The position numbers and the translations under genes were made by a program. Positions 45,199 through 56,262 of a DNA stretch of 64,000 bases are shown here, in pieces. The stretch is from positions 868,001 to 932,000 of the forward strand of contig JBBELK010000453.1 in the NCBI GenBank assembly GCA_037783545.1. The letters run 5' to 3'. The notes under the pieces were generated by a model that saw nothing but the letters and a program-made list of their open reading frames with translations, searched no databases and was not told where the DNA came from. The stretch comes from Henricia sp. BOLD:AAB3569. Its lineage: Eukaryota > Echinodermata > Asteroidea > Spinulosida > Echinasteridae. How positions within the stretch are numbered: position 1 is the stretch's first letter; each line of letters starts with the position of its first letter.

Positions 45199-45778
45199 TC
45201 GACTGCTTTTACTGTGGTGTCTAAATTTGCCTGTTTTTGACCTTTTAAAAAAGTGCATACCTATTCAAAAGTTTGTATATGCCGTATATCTTTCAAAGAT
45301 GAAGGACGTTGAAAGAATTTTCCCGTGTGCATTCTTTTAACTGTAATCGTCTGCCAACATCTGTAACCTAACCAAGATGATAAAAAAGAATTGAAAAAAA
45401 TATATTGCTTTGTAGATGGCATCTGCGTTATGCAGCTAGCTGAAGACACATTGTAGATTAAGGAGACACAAGGGGGAGATTCGGTGTTTAACTATCCCCC
45501 TTCCCTAAGCCAGGGGGTGCCCATAGCGGAAATATTTTATGAGGTAACAATTTCAGTCCATTTGAGGGGATCTTTTTTATTAGCTTGCCCACCAGCTTTC
45601 TAGTTCATTTTGCACATTTGCAGCAAGGACCCAGTTCACTTTGGGGACACTGTTTCATTTGAAAAAGATCAGTAGATCATTGTTAATTAATAAAGCATGC
45701 ATTTGCATCTCACTTTACGAAGAGCTGTATCGTTCTTATTTTGCAACTGCTAACAACGTGCGACGCAATGATGACCTG
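45199..45778. other. No gene seen
   Basis: Unique AT-rich sequence without supported features. Confidence 0.5.
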
Positions 45779-45998
45779 GGGCCTATTTCATAAATATGTT
45801 TGGCAGAAAAATTTGTTTGCTTTATAAAAATGGGTTAATAGTCAAAATTGTATGTCAACTTGTGTTCTTAGCAAGAATAGCAGAACACCATGCAGTCAAT
45901 TGTATTACACATCACATAATATTTTGACTGCTAACCTATTTTTATAAAGCAAGCAAATTTTGCATTAAGCAAAACAGCCTATTGTAATTGGCTCCTGG
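45779..45998. mobile_element. Foldback element O, copy 2
   Basis: Arms: TTGTTTGCTTTATAAAAATG and GTTAATAGTCAAAAT on the left pair with ATTTTGACTGCTAACC and ATTTTTATAAAGCAAGCAAA on the right. The core TTGTATGTCAACTTGTGTT links it to the 27287 element. No coding content. Confidence 0.75.
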
Positions 45999-46536
45999 TC
46001 ACACATGCGCATTGGGCATCAAATGTCTGACGCCTAGCTGTGTGGTTTTCAATTACCCCATTCACACACGAGTGGTGTAAAATATAAACAAATATAAAAA
46101 AATAAAAATTACGAGCATTTATTTATAAGCTAATTTAATCAGTGCAGCAGTAATGTTTTGACCACCATATTTTTCTCTTTCATTTCCATTTATTAAATAT
46201 TGCAGTCATACGGTAAATGATTCATTACATTTTCAAAGAGTGACTACAGAAACTCGACACCAGAGACCTACAACATTGACCTAAAATTTTCTGTGTAGGT
46301 GGTGACAAACATGCTTGCAAATTAGAAATTGGAGCCAGGTGTTTCTTGATTCCTAAATCTCATTTTTAAAAATGAAATTAGTTGGGCCAGAACAGCTAAG
46401 GAGCTTATTATCGAGTGAAATCGGATTCCGAACTAAAAACAGAAGTGGGCAGAAACTAAGAAAAAAAAGAAACCGCCCACGGAATATATGAATACGAACC
46501 CCTTTCAGTTTGGGGGAGGGGGTGGGGGGAGGGGGT

Positions 46537-46575
<39 letters not shown>

Positions 46576-47058
46576 ATAATCTTGAAAGCCATGTTGGCAT
46601 TTTAAGTGACATAGTAAAAAACATATGGCAAAGCTATCAACTTTATTTTGAAGTGTTCTGATTGATTCAAGCCTTTCTTCATGATTCAAGAGAAATATTT
46701 CAGTTATGGGACAATTTTGAGATCAATGGAAACATTCCCTGATGCCTAATCCACAGTTAACATTTCTTAATCAATGCAAAAAATTCCTGGTTACAAATGT
46801 ACCACAAACAATTCCAGTTTTCTCGACCTATGCTTCCAATTACCAGTGGAAATCATGCCGTTTTTAACAGGTTAGCAAATTACCTTTAATTTACTGTTTC
46901 ATTTCACATGCATGGGTTTGACCACACATGGTAATGATCAGTACAGATTGTGCAATGGGGGATAGCACCATTGATGGCCATAATTTGACAAAGGTGCTTT
47001 TGCATGGAGTATCTGGGGGATACATGCAGGGTCATTGGGGATAATAATACACAAAAAG
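45999..47058. other. No gene seen apart from poly-G
   Basis: AT-rich unique DNA. The poly-G tract at 46510-46574 is listed separately. Confidence 0.5.
46510..46574 (+). repeat. Poly-G tract
   Basis: About 60 bases, almost all G. Proline-rich open frames on the minus strand are this tract translated. The true length is uncertain. Confidence 0.9.
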
Positions 47059-47361
47059 AGGTCGTTCAGACGAGGGGCTATCTCAGGAGCTAGCTCTTTT
47101 ATGACTTAGCTCCACCATTATTTACTGACTGAACGCAACCATGGAGGAACTGACCTCGCTCTGTGGCATCTGGCCAATGTTAATATGCTATCAAATTTGA
47201 CCACATTTTAGCTCCGGAGCATAACTGTAGCTCCGGAGTTATCATCACCGTTTGAACGGGAGGGCATTTTGGACTAACTCACTTTAGCTCCAGCGAACCC
47301 CCGCTGAGTCTGTTAATTGGCTTTGGGCTAAAAAAAGTAGCCCTCCGTCTGAACATACCCC
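47059..47361 (+). mobile_element. Family C transposon, internally deleted copy
   Basis: Left end AGGTCGTTCAGACGAGGGGC; right, read inward, GGGGTATGTTCAGACGGAGG. The rest is almost identical to 49218-49646 but lacks 139 bases that the other copy has at 49256-49394. This copy has about 11 extra bases (CATGGAGGAACT) near 47140. Contains the palindrome TAGCTCCGGAGC. Non-coding. Confidence 0.8.
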
Positions 47362-47571
47362 TAAACTTGGTGTCCTTTAAATGAACTCCCACGAACAACA
47401 GATAAAGAATAAAAATCAGCCAAGCGTGGCTTTAACGTTGATCTGGATGACACAGATCTATCTGTTTTCCATCCATGGCATGTCCATTGCTAGAGCCAAT
47501 TATTTTCCATTTCATTATAAAAAAGACAAGGTCTCTTTTGACATTCTGTATCCTGTTTTTTTTGGCTCTTA

Positions 47572-48431
47572 CACCGCGTTTACACTCGAACAGGCGAAGG
47601 TGGATACAGATTTGGCATTTTTATTGCAACCGCAGAGCAAACCGCAAACTCGGCAATTTGCCGTGTTTAGACTACAGCTCAACCCACCTTTTGTGCCGGA
47701 AATACTGGGACCGAGGGACCCTGCACTTAAACCAGGGAACCCGGGGTGTGAAAGGTCAAAATTAGAGGTCATGAAAGCGCGCGCCCGATGTTGTTGTGTA
47801 ATGATCGTGTGCATGCAAGCGCTGCATGCACGTCACACGTGGTGGGTGTCGTGAAAATCGACGCGTTATTACTGCGCTGCTGCATGCAAAACTGTTCCTG
47901 TTGACGACAATTCTGGAGTGAATTTCAACAGTTCAATATCATGGAGAATTCCTTTGTTTTTGTAGCCATGATATGTTGCCATATTTGGCTATTTTACGGC
48001 GTAGATAAATTTATGCAGAGAAGAAGTGCTTGTCAATAGACGAATTTCCAGTAGGACTAGGGTAGTTTTTGCCCAACAAAACGTGCCGTGAGCGATGTAC
48101 TAGCAGTAGCACGTACAGCAAAGTAAGTGGCGTACATTCTATCACGCACGCCCACAAAATAAAGCGCGCCAAACGATGGCCTCCCGGATGTCGCCAAAGG
48201 AAATTGCCGAATCTGTATTCGGGTAGCGTTTACACTACAAGCGACCTTGACGATTGCGGGGTTCAACCCTACCCCAAAGGTGACTTGAAAAAGGCGAATC
48301 AGACCCGGGTCTGATCCGCCTTTTTCAATTCGCCTTTTGCGTTTACACTTAGTGCTTACCCGGCTTCAACTCCCCTTTTTGGAAATTGCGGAGTTCGATT
48401 CGGCTTTGCAGAATCGAGTGTAAACGGGGTG
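47572..48431 (-). mobile_element. Family B transposon, long copy (860 bp)
   Basis: Left CACCGCGTTTACACTCG; right CGAGTGTAAACGGGGTG. Beyond the parts shared with 52411-52897 it has about 430 bp of private CpG-rich interior. This includes an ATG at about 47940 with a 32-codon frame (MENSFVFVAMICCHIW...), too short to identify. The flanking triplets differ (TTA, AGA), so no TSD is seen; the right side was later copied in tandem. Confidence 0.8.
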
Positions 48432-49204
48432 AGAGTTCATTTTGAGACAGTGTCACGATTGACCACAACTATCTGTGTGTGCAGACAGCATTTCAAAGGA
48501 AACAATTTTTGATGAAGCATAATCTCATTGGCTTGGTTCTAAAGTTTGAACGAAACACACGGGCCTTTTTTTTCCCCCAGCCACATACTTGTTATGCTTT
48601 GCTGAAAAAATGTTTTGTTCGTGCCAATTGAACAAAGATTATAGCCAAAGTATTTGGTATTTGGTGCCATGGTGACTGACAGCTGGACCCTGTTTGAAAA
48701 AACAAATTGCCGAATCTGTATTCGGGTAGCGTTTACACTACAAGCGACCTTGACGATTGCGGGGGTTCAACCCTACCCCAAAGGTGACTTGAAAAAGGCG
48801 AATCAGACCCGGGTCTGATCCGCCTTTTTCAATTCGCCTTTTGCGTTTACACTTAGTGCTTACCCGGCTTCAACTCCCCTTTTTGGAAATTGCGGAGTTC
48901 GATTCGGCTTTGCAGAATCGAGTGTAAACGGGGTGAGAGTTCATTTTGAGACAGTGTCACGATTGACCACAACTATCTGTGTGTGCAGACAGCATTTCAA
49001 AGGAAACAATTTTTGATGAAGCATAATCTCATTGGCTTGGTTCTAAAGTTTGAACGAAACACACGGGCCTTTTTTTCCCCCAGCCACATACTTGTTATGC
49101 TTTGCTGAAAAAATGTTTTGTTCGTGCCAATTGAACAAAGATTATAGCCAAAGTATTTGGTATTTGGTGCCATGGTGACTGACAGCTGGACCCTGTTTGA
49201 AAAA
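48201..49204 (+). repeat. Tandem duplication, two ~503-bp units
   Basis: 48201-48703 and 48704-49204 are near-identical: I see one extra G (GGGG to GGGGG) and one fewer T in a poly-T run. The unit contains the right 231 bases of the B transposon plus about 270 bases of flank ending CTGGACCCTGTTTGAAAA. The second unit is therefore a left-truncated B end without its own insertion. Confidence 0.9.
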
Positions 49205-49217
49205 TTACTTAACTTGG

Positions 49218-49646
49218 AGGTCGTTCAGACGAGGGGCTATCTCAGGAGCTAGCTCCGGAGCTAGCTAGCTCCACCTCAAACTCCCGTCGTTAGAACGCAA
49301 TTAGCTCCACGGGGCTAGCTCCGGGGCTAGCCCTCCCCAAACTTAGCCCCACAAATTTGTGGGGCTAGCCCCACTTTCAGCCCAGCGGGGTTTCTTTTAT
49401 GACTTAGCTCTACCATTATTTACTGACTGAACGCAACTGACCTCGCTCTGTGGCATCTGGCCAATGTTAATATGCTATCAAATTTGACCACATTTTAGCT
49501 CCGGAGCTAACTGTAGCTCCGGAGTTATCATCAACGTTTGAACGGGAGGGCATTTTGGACTAACTCACTTTAGCTCCAGCGAACCCCCGCTGAGTCTGTT
49601 AATTGGCTTTGGGCTAAAAAAAGTAGCCCTCCGTCTGAACATACCC
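49218..49646 (+). mobile_element. Family C transposon, longer copy
   Basis: Left end AGGTCGTTCAGACGAGGGGC, right end CCTCCGTCTGAACATACCC. The 139-base segment missing from the 47059 copy is built of TAGCTCC, GGGGCTAGCC and TAGCCCC palindromic units, including an inverted pair around CCCCACAAATTTGTGGGG. Non-coding. Confidence 0.8.
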
Positions 49647-50003
49647 ATACAGTACAAATTTTTGTTTGTACTGCAGGAAAATAAACTATACTGCTCACTA
49701 AGGGTACGTTCAGACGGAGGCACAAGTTGGTACTTTTTTAATTGCGCTTGGGTTGTTTAGATAATAATTCCTTAATCCAAAATACGCTTGCGTTCATACA
49801 GAAAAGTTACGCCGGCACTTCACGATAAAAGTGGCTCAAGTTATTCCTCTGAGGTTATGCAACGCCAAATTTCTGGGGTGACCTTCCGGTCACGCAAGCG
49901 CGCGTGCGGGAAAACGGCGCCGCGCTGCATATAATGCATGCACAACATAATAAACAAGGCCCATGCAGTACTTGCACATGTACAAATACAGTCATGTACT
50001 GCA

Positions 50004-50057
50004 CACGTACGTACGTACGTACGTACGTACGTACGTACATGTACATGTACATGTATG
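50004..50057 (+). repeat. (ACGT)n / (ACATGT)n microsatellite
   Basis: About nine ACGT units followed by three ACATGT units, inside element D. The tyrosine/arginine/threonine repeat frames are its translations. Confidence 0.9.
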
Positions 50058-50171
50058 TACACACAGATATTGCCACCCAAAACTGGCAGAGTGATATTGT
50101 AAATAACATACTTTGTTCTTTCTATAAATATGTTAAAACAAACTTAAATTTAGAAAATTATATTGTTAAAC

Positions 50172-50417
50172 TTAATAACTCCTGTAGAACAACCCCAGCT
50201 CGTTTTCGTTTTTTATTTGGAGTGTCGTCCGTGGAGGGTGGCCGAAGTACAACTCCGCCATTCTGGACGCGATCCTTTCCAGTATGGTCTTCTTCTTAGT
50301 GAAAGGATCATCATCGGCATGGCGGAATTCCTCGTCACCCCCAATATTTATTAGAGCGAGGATTTCCCGACTTTGCCAAGTTGATCCGCGATTTTGAGTA
50401 GATTTTTCAGCAGCCAT
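50172..50417 (-). pseudogene. Myb/SANT-like (trihelix) DNA-binding domain remnant
   Basis: The 81-codon frame has an ATG in good context (AACATGG). Visible features match the MSANTD/trihelix type: W14, the LALINIGGDEEF stretch (L20-F31), a basic KKK at 41-43, the helix ILERIASRMAE (45-55), and RTTLQIKN (63-70), where such domains usually carry RT...Q..K.K. The match breaks after residue 70 and a stop follows at residue 82, so it looks like a truncated exon or decayed gene. Harbinger transposons encode such a protein beside their transposase; this one lies inside TIRs 49702-50732. Function is inferred from pattern only. Confidence 0.5.
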
Positions 50418-50732
50418 GTTCCAGTCGTTCTCTCATCAGAATTACACGTGGATATTACGGTGATGGAGGGTACTATAGTAGGTCAGCGCGAATAAACTAC
50501 TACAGGAAGTGGCAGGTCAGTTGCGTTCCAACAGGGATTTACGACTCAGCGCAGCAGGGGGTGATCGTTGTCCTTGGCGCAACTTGCGCTATTCCTCCAC
50601 TTTTCGCGAGAATAAGTTACGCCACCTTGGTGGCGTAACTTATTCCTCCGCGGGTGGATTAGAGCGTTACAACAAGGAATAACTTAGTATTTTCGGATTA
50701 ACGATTAACTTACGCCTCGTCTGAACGTACCC

Positions 50733-52251
50733 CACAAAGACTGAAATAAAACTCCCTTTTTATATGGCCTTGAATTTTGTTCTTGTTTTCGACAGTAAAT
50801 GATGCAGTAAGACATATCTGATGACTGATACCATACTGGTATATTCCCCATAATATCAATAAAACAATAGAAAACATTTTTAAAAATAAAAAATATAAAA
50901 CCCCCAAAATTGGATTTGTTTTGAAAATTTCGTTGGGGTCTTAGTTTTTTGTGTGAGCAGTACCTTGGCCTATAGAGAACTGTAAAGAACCTGCAGTGTG
51001 TGTTTTTCTAAAAACAATGTCACACCACAAAATTTAACATTTTGTCCACTTTTTCGCTTGTCTTTGAGTGCAAAGGTGCATGTACATTAGGTCTTAAGAA
51101 ACTGGTGTATTAATTGTCTCCCTCCTCTGCCAATAAGACCATGGTTATGCTGGCAAGAGTCTTCCTTCTTTCACTTGAGGATTATTGACAGATGACACAA
51201 ACTGATTTCAAAAGCAGAAATGGCTTCACCAGAAATTCCACAAGATTTTATTTGACATCTTCCCTAAGGAATCGGTTGTAAAGAACCTATCAAATTTTGT
51301 GAGCATTGAAAAGACCTGACACCCTCCCGCATCAACAATCTTGTACAAAGTGACTTTGCCAGGCACTTTTCACTCAGATTTTCTGACAGCCTTGTGCAAA
51401 AAATACCAACGAAATATGAAAAAAAATGGACAACTCAGTGGGATCGCCGAAGGTGTGAATTTCCCCCGAGATATTTTTCCCACTGGTATGAATTGTCTGC
51501 ACGCGAGGGTGCCAACACGTGCCTGAGCCGATGTTAAGTGAGCCCAGCTCGGCGGCCAGGTATTGCCCCCTGCTGAAAGTCAAGTCACGCTAACCCGACT
51601 TCATACAGACCCCTCCATGCTTTTGGAGAAACCCAATATAGTTCCCTTATTTTTGTTCACATTTTTTTTCTAAGACCCTCTGAAGAACTACAGACTGTCT
51701 CTGCGAGCTAGCTGAGCATGTACAATATCTCGTCATAGACTTACACATATAGTGAACAGCACATATCCCCCATGATTGCGGTTTCAACCTTGCAACTCTG
51801 TGTCTAAATTTAGCCAAAGCCACAGCTAAATTTGGACGCCTCTCTTGTTTCCAGGATGTGATTTTTTTCTGTGAAAGGCCTTTCTCCAAGGGCTTTCATT
51901 GTAGCCTCTGTTAAAACTGTTATATTGGTGGGGATTGCGTACTTGTCCTCAGCCAGCAGTGGGGATCAATTTTAAGCCTGTTTACTGCGACATCCAGGCG
52001 CTGGAATTTTGTATGGTTTTACTGGAACTGGAAGCAATTTATGCAAATGTGCTTCATTTCTCTAGTTTTGTATTGTTATTGTTTTCCTGGAAAATGTACA
52101 TTGGATTCTGAAATATTATTGTACAGTCAAATGTCCCTGGGACATTGCAGATTACCGTGTTAAAACAGAAACCTTGTATAATGAGGAATGAAAGCAATGA
52201 AGAGCAAAGATTTCCTTATGAGCAGAATGTTGAATTAACAGTGCTCCTATA
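50733..52251. other. No gene seen
   Basis: Unique sequence. A mixed-composition part (51310-51620) has overlapping short frames (51341-51526 and 51374-51583) with no motif; it could be regulatory DNA, but nothing specific supports that. Confidence 0.45.
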
Positions 52252-52396
52252 GATCGTATCGAATAGCCGCCATTTCGTGGGGCACCTTTTGTTTATACTT
52301 AAACCGTTCAACAATGGAAGCACAATATGTGCAACCATGCATGTCCTCAAGGAACAAAGAAACTGCCCCATGAAATGGCGGCTATTTGATATGGTC
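52252..52396. mobile_element. MITE M, TA-flanked
   Basis: A 145-bp element with TIRs of about 33 bp: GATCGTATCGAATAGCCGCC and onward on the left, and GACCATATCAAATAGCCGCC read inward from the right. TA lies on both sides (52250-52251, 52397-52398). Mariner-type target. A solo arm is at 13208-13246. Confidence 0.8.
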
Positions 52397-52410
52397 TATT
52401 GAGTACTAAA

Positions 52411-52897
52411 CACCGCGTTTACACTCGAATCGGCAAAGGTGGATACAGATCCAGCATTTTTATTGCGACCACAAAACTGAACATTTGCCGCGTTTACACT
52501 ACACCCCAAATCGCTTCAACTCGCTTCAGAAACCGCAAAAGTCACCACTAAATGTAACTGCAGCGCATGCGTTAGGTGTTGCTGCACTAGTGCCAGATTG
52601 GTCAATTAGATCTACTACACTGCGGGCACCGCCCCAAGGACACTCAAATTGCCGAATCTGTATTCGGGTAGCGTTTACACTACAAGCGACCTTGACGATT
52701 GCAGGGTTCAACTCCGCAATTGCGGGGTTCAACCCTACCCCAAAGGTGACTTGAAAAAGGCGAATCAGACCCGGGTCTGATCCGCCTTTTTCAATTCACC
52801 TTTTGCGTTTACACTTAGTGCCTACCCGGCTTCAACTCCCCTTTTTGGAAATTGCGGAGTTCAATTCGGCAAAGGCGAATCGAGTGTAAACGGGGTG
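52411..52897 (-). mobile_element. Family B transposon with AAA target duplication
   Basis: Left CACCGCGTTTACACTCG, right CGAGTGTAAACGGGGTG; AAA lies outside both ends (52408-52410, 52898-52900). The end core GCGTTTACACT recurs inside at about 52490, 52671 and 52803 in the same orientation as the left end. The CAGACCCGGGTCTG palindrome lies near 52768. About 487 bp, non-coding. Confidence 0.9.
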
Positions 52898-52900
52898 AAA

Positions 52901-54185
52901 GTGAAAATGTCACCCTTTGTGTGTTGCCAAGGTTACTGGGTCTACACTAAAACCAGTGAATTGTTTCCTGAACTTTAGCAACTGTCTGCAGATTACCAGT
53001 GACTGTTTAGGTTCGACTGTAGGCCTTAAATGTGCATGAGCCAAAAGAATGTACATGTACATGTTTCGGATTGTTGTTAATTTTGTCATCAGAAAATTGG
53101 TCTTTTACTCATTCTAACCACATTCTACAGTGTACATCCCGGTACAGGCCAAAACCAATCATTTTGCTAAATTCATTTGAGATTGTGAAAAATAATAATT
53201 TCTGAAAATGTATTTTCCATCTTTCAAAGGTGTCATTCTTGGAGATGCGGCACCAGAACGCAAGTGCTGACACAAATTGTGACATACAGTAGCAAAGTAA
53301 ACCCTGTTAGAATCACAAATTGACACTGTGAACAATTCTAGGTCAGGTTATGCACACAGGCTAGGTCCACATCTACTGTACATGTACCAAGATGCCTTTC
53401 TAAGATGGTTATAAAACACCAGGCTCAATTTCTTCATATTTATGTGTTTGGTAATCACAGCTGGCGAAAATAACACTGGAATGGATCATGCTGGGTTTTT
53501 ATATCGGAAGGAATTCAATTCAAGGAAATATTTTTTCTCAACTTCGAGACAAAAAAAAAGAATTAAGAAGGAAAAATATTTGGCCCTGAACTCCAACCTG
53601 CATTGGAAGTAATTTATTGATTTGAGAATTGGAATCCTAAATTGTGTTGATGTCGGGGTTTGGAGTTTTTGATTTTTGCTAAAATGTTCTGTCAGGTGTG
53701 GCCATTAACCGTGCATGCCTGGTGCTCCAAAATTTCAATTTAATCTTGGTATGTTGTACAGTACAGCACATGTATCCCTGTGTTTGCCTCCAGGCTCTGA
53801 ATATCAGTTGCCTATTGAGCTGTCCGGACCTTGGAAAGAGATATTTTGGACCGCAAACAAGACCCCCTGCCTCGGACTTGGGAGGGTGGAAAAAAATCTG
53901 AAATTCGGGATTAAATGAAAGAATACCTGATATGTAGAAATGTTTGCCGTATGCAACTTCTGTCCCTCAGGAATGTTTGGAATCAATGAGATAAAGGTTT
54001 GGTTGAAAATAATCTGGATTTTATTTTGGAGAAAGAATTCGGATGCTGTTTCAAGGGTGGAGACAGTGGGATGTGTACGCCATATAATTGGTACAAAATG
54101 GGATTAGAACGTTTCGGGTCCAACGTTTGCTGGAATGACTGCAGAGGAAGGCACAGGAAGATGCAACAATTAAATTTAATTTTTC
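52901..54185. other. No gene seen
   Basis: Unique AT-rich sequence. Two overlapping 67-codon frames near 53700-53918 show no recognisable protein. Confidence 0.5.
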
Positions 54186-54290
54186 ATGTGATCATCATTG
54201 GGATTCGAACCCAAGACCTCTGACACACCAGGCAGATGCTCTACCAGCTGAGCTGGTGTATCACACTCGGTCAAATGAAGGTTTCCCTGT
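54186..54290 (-). repeat. tRNA-derived repeat (SINE-like), copy 2
   Basis: On the minus strand: CAGGGAAACC leader, then GCTCAGCTGGTAGAGCA (box A) and GGGTTCGAATCCCA (box B). The loop would read GGT (threonine-like), but the anticodon stem is shifted and acceptor pairing is poor. Better conserved than the copy at 4440. I favour a tRNA-derived repeat over a live tRNA gene. Confidence 0.65.
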
Positions 54291-56160
54291 GCAACAGAAA
54301 ATTAATCAATGAAGTATTTATGGTACCTAATCACCATGGAAATGAAACAACCAAATATTTGGTTATGAAAATAGCTTCGGACCTACCGGTATATTGGCAC
54401 AGGCTAACAATGTTGAGCAATTCTGGTGATTCCTGTGCTTCAGGGCATAACTGACTGTGGATATTTCTCTAACAGGAATTAGAGGTCATGTTGTTTTAAA
54501 TGATTTCTTTATCATGCATCAAATTTGATTTTCTGACAGGACACAGTTTGCTTTTCAAGTCGCAGTCAGTTTGATTTAAGCCCCAATTAAACATTTGCAG
54601 TTACCCAAAATTTTACTTCACGAGTTGACAAGAAAAATCTAACTAAAAGTATGATTTTTTTCATGTGTAAAATGTACCTTTTAAACAAATTGTGTGCAGA
54701 CAATTTTTTACCATTCATTGAACTCGCACACAAAAAATGCATGGATTTTTCAGGTTTTCTAAAGTATTACTACATCTACCGTACATGTACATGTACATGT
54801 ATGTGGCTGAAATTTCACAAGGCAGTTTATCAACATTATTGTTCAGTTTATAGTTTTCCAATCATGTAATTTGTCTTTAATGAGTCTGATATCATCTGGA
54901 ACTGGCATGCATGAAAGTAAACCTGTACCTGGAAACTGTCTAGAACCAGGGACTATAATTTTCATAATAAGATGCGATGTTTGCACTGCAGACCTGGCGA
55001 ACAAATGTTTATACGGCAGCTCCCTGCACATGACTGACATTTGTTCAAAATTATTTGACAAGTTCAATGTTCGGTGAATTTTCTTTGCCACACTAGGACA
55101 GAATTTGTTCACGAACGGAACAAACATCCATCTTCTATCAATAACTGTGACTTTCCCTAGTACTCTTGTCCTCTAGCAAAACCTACTATACATGTTTTCT
55201 GGGGTCTTTGCCCAGCATCCCTGGGAAATATTTCCTTTATGATTTGGAGAAAATGCCACTGTCTAAACATTTATCGTTGCTTTATGTGCAGAAAAATAAA
55301 CGAGCGTGACGATCATTTTTCATCCCAGTTCCAGCGATGACCCAGTATTTTAGTCGGAATCCTTTTTATTTGTTTTCTGCGAGGTGCTTATCTTTTGAAG
55401 AAATATGAGTACAAACGGCACCCATTCCAGGGTTGCAGAAAATATACACAGTGCATACCAGTGCTGAGATGTCGAGCAAGCTTCCATAAAACTTGGGAAT
55501 ATGTAATCATAGCTCTTTTATTTGCTGAAAGACAGTAGCCATTTTACTGGTTAAGCATTAAGCAACCTAAAACCCTGTAGATTTTTAAGGATTTTTTTTA
55601 AACATTGCTGAATCTGTATTGTTGAAATTTCTGCAGGTTAGCTTGTACATGTAGGCCTACATGTACCAATAATTTAATTCTGTATATATGTAATGCTGGT
55701 TTTTATTTTTTTTCAGGAATTTCACAAAAAAAGTTTCTAAAAATAATAGACGAATTTCACATTAGCCTGTTCTGTGCACTTCTTTCTGTATTGAAACCGA
55801 GGCTCTTTGTGTAATTAACTGTCAAGTCAGCAGTACGCGTGTGCTACAAGTACAGTATTGTACAGTGACTGACTGCGTGTGTACGTGTGCTTTACTGCGT
55901 GGCATTTAGGAGGCGATTGTGCATTCACGTGCGTACATTAGTTCACTTCAGTTGCTTAACACGAAGAGCCTCGTTATCAAATCAAGAAGTGCACAGACCG
56001 GTCTCAAATTGGTGAATTTGGGATTTGTCTATAGGACTGTAGTCCATTTACAGGATAATGATAAAAATACAAGAAACGAGTTGACAGAGAAACCATACTC
56101 AACTAACTTGAAGATACTGTAGTAGTTGCAGTAACTGTCTGATTAATGATTCTGTCCAAG
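54291..56160. other. No gene seen
   Basis: Unique, mostly AT-rich DNA with TACATGTA runs (54781-54802, 55644-55666). A mixed-composition part near 55240-55450 might be regulatory, on composition only. Confidence 0.5.
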
Positions 56161-56173
56161 ATGGTACGAATAA

Positions 56174-56207
56174 GGGAGGGGGAGGGGGGTTGGGGGGGGG
56201 GGGTTGT
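56174..56207 (+). repeat. G-rich tract
   Basis: GGGAGGGGGAGGGGGGTTGG followed by a run of about ten G. Shorter than the other G tracts. Confidence 0.85.
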
Positions 56208-56240
56208 TGACTTTATATCCAGTAAAAAGTTATAACATCC

Positions 56241-56262
56241 ATTGTGGAAAGACCCTTATTCT
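56241..56262 (-). mobile_element. Possible solo end of the H/H4 foldback family
   Basis: TGTGGAAAGACCC equals the outer end of elements at 61406-61700 (CTGTGGAAAGACCC) and 60283-60716. The match is short, so the call is weak. Confidence 0.3.

Larger units (their letters stand above)
49702..50732 (-). mobile_element. Transposon D (1.03 kb) with Myb/SANT-like remnant
   Basis: TIR of about 20 bp: left GGGTACGTTCAGACGGAGGC, right read inward GGGTACGTTCAGACGAGGC. The GTTCAGACG core is shared with family C, so C may be a deletion derivative or sister. The element contains a (TACG)n-(TACATG)n microsatellite and, on the minus strand, a short frame resembling a Myb/SANT-like domain. That pairing is characteristic of the Harbinger superfamily. 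No clear target duplication. Confidence 0.75.

Noticed and set aside
47381..47854. 157-codon plus-strand frame
   Set aside because: Crosses the left boundary of the family B transposon; composition and lack of motifs suggest a chance frame.
47059..49646. CRISPR-like or satellite array
   Set aside because: The repeated parts are two transposon copies and one tandem duplication, without regular spacers.
49218..50735. Target duplications for C and D
   Set aside because: Flanking bases were tested for 2-5 bp matches at several possible boundaries and none agreed.
54190..54262. Threonine tRNA gene on the minus strand
   Set aside because: The loop could read GGT, but the anticodon stem is out of register and the sequence belongs to the same repeat as 4440-4546.
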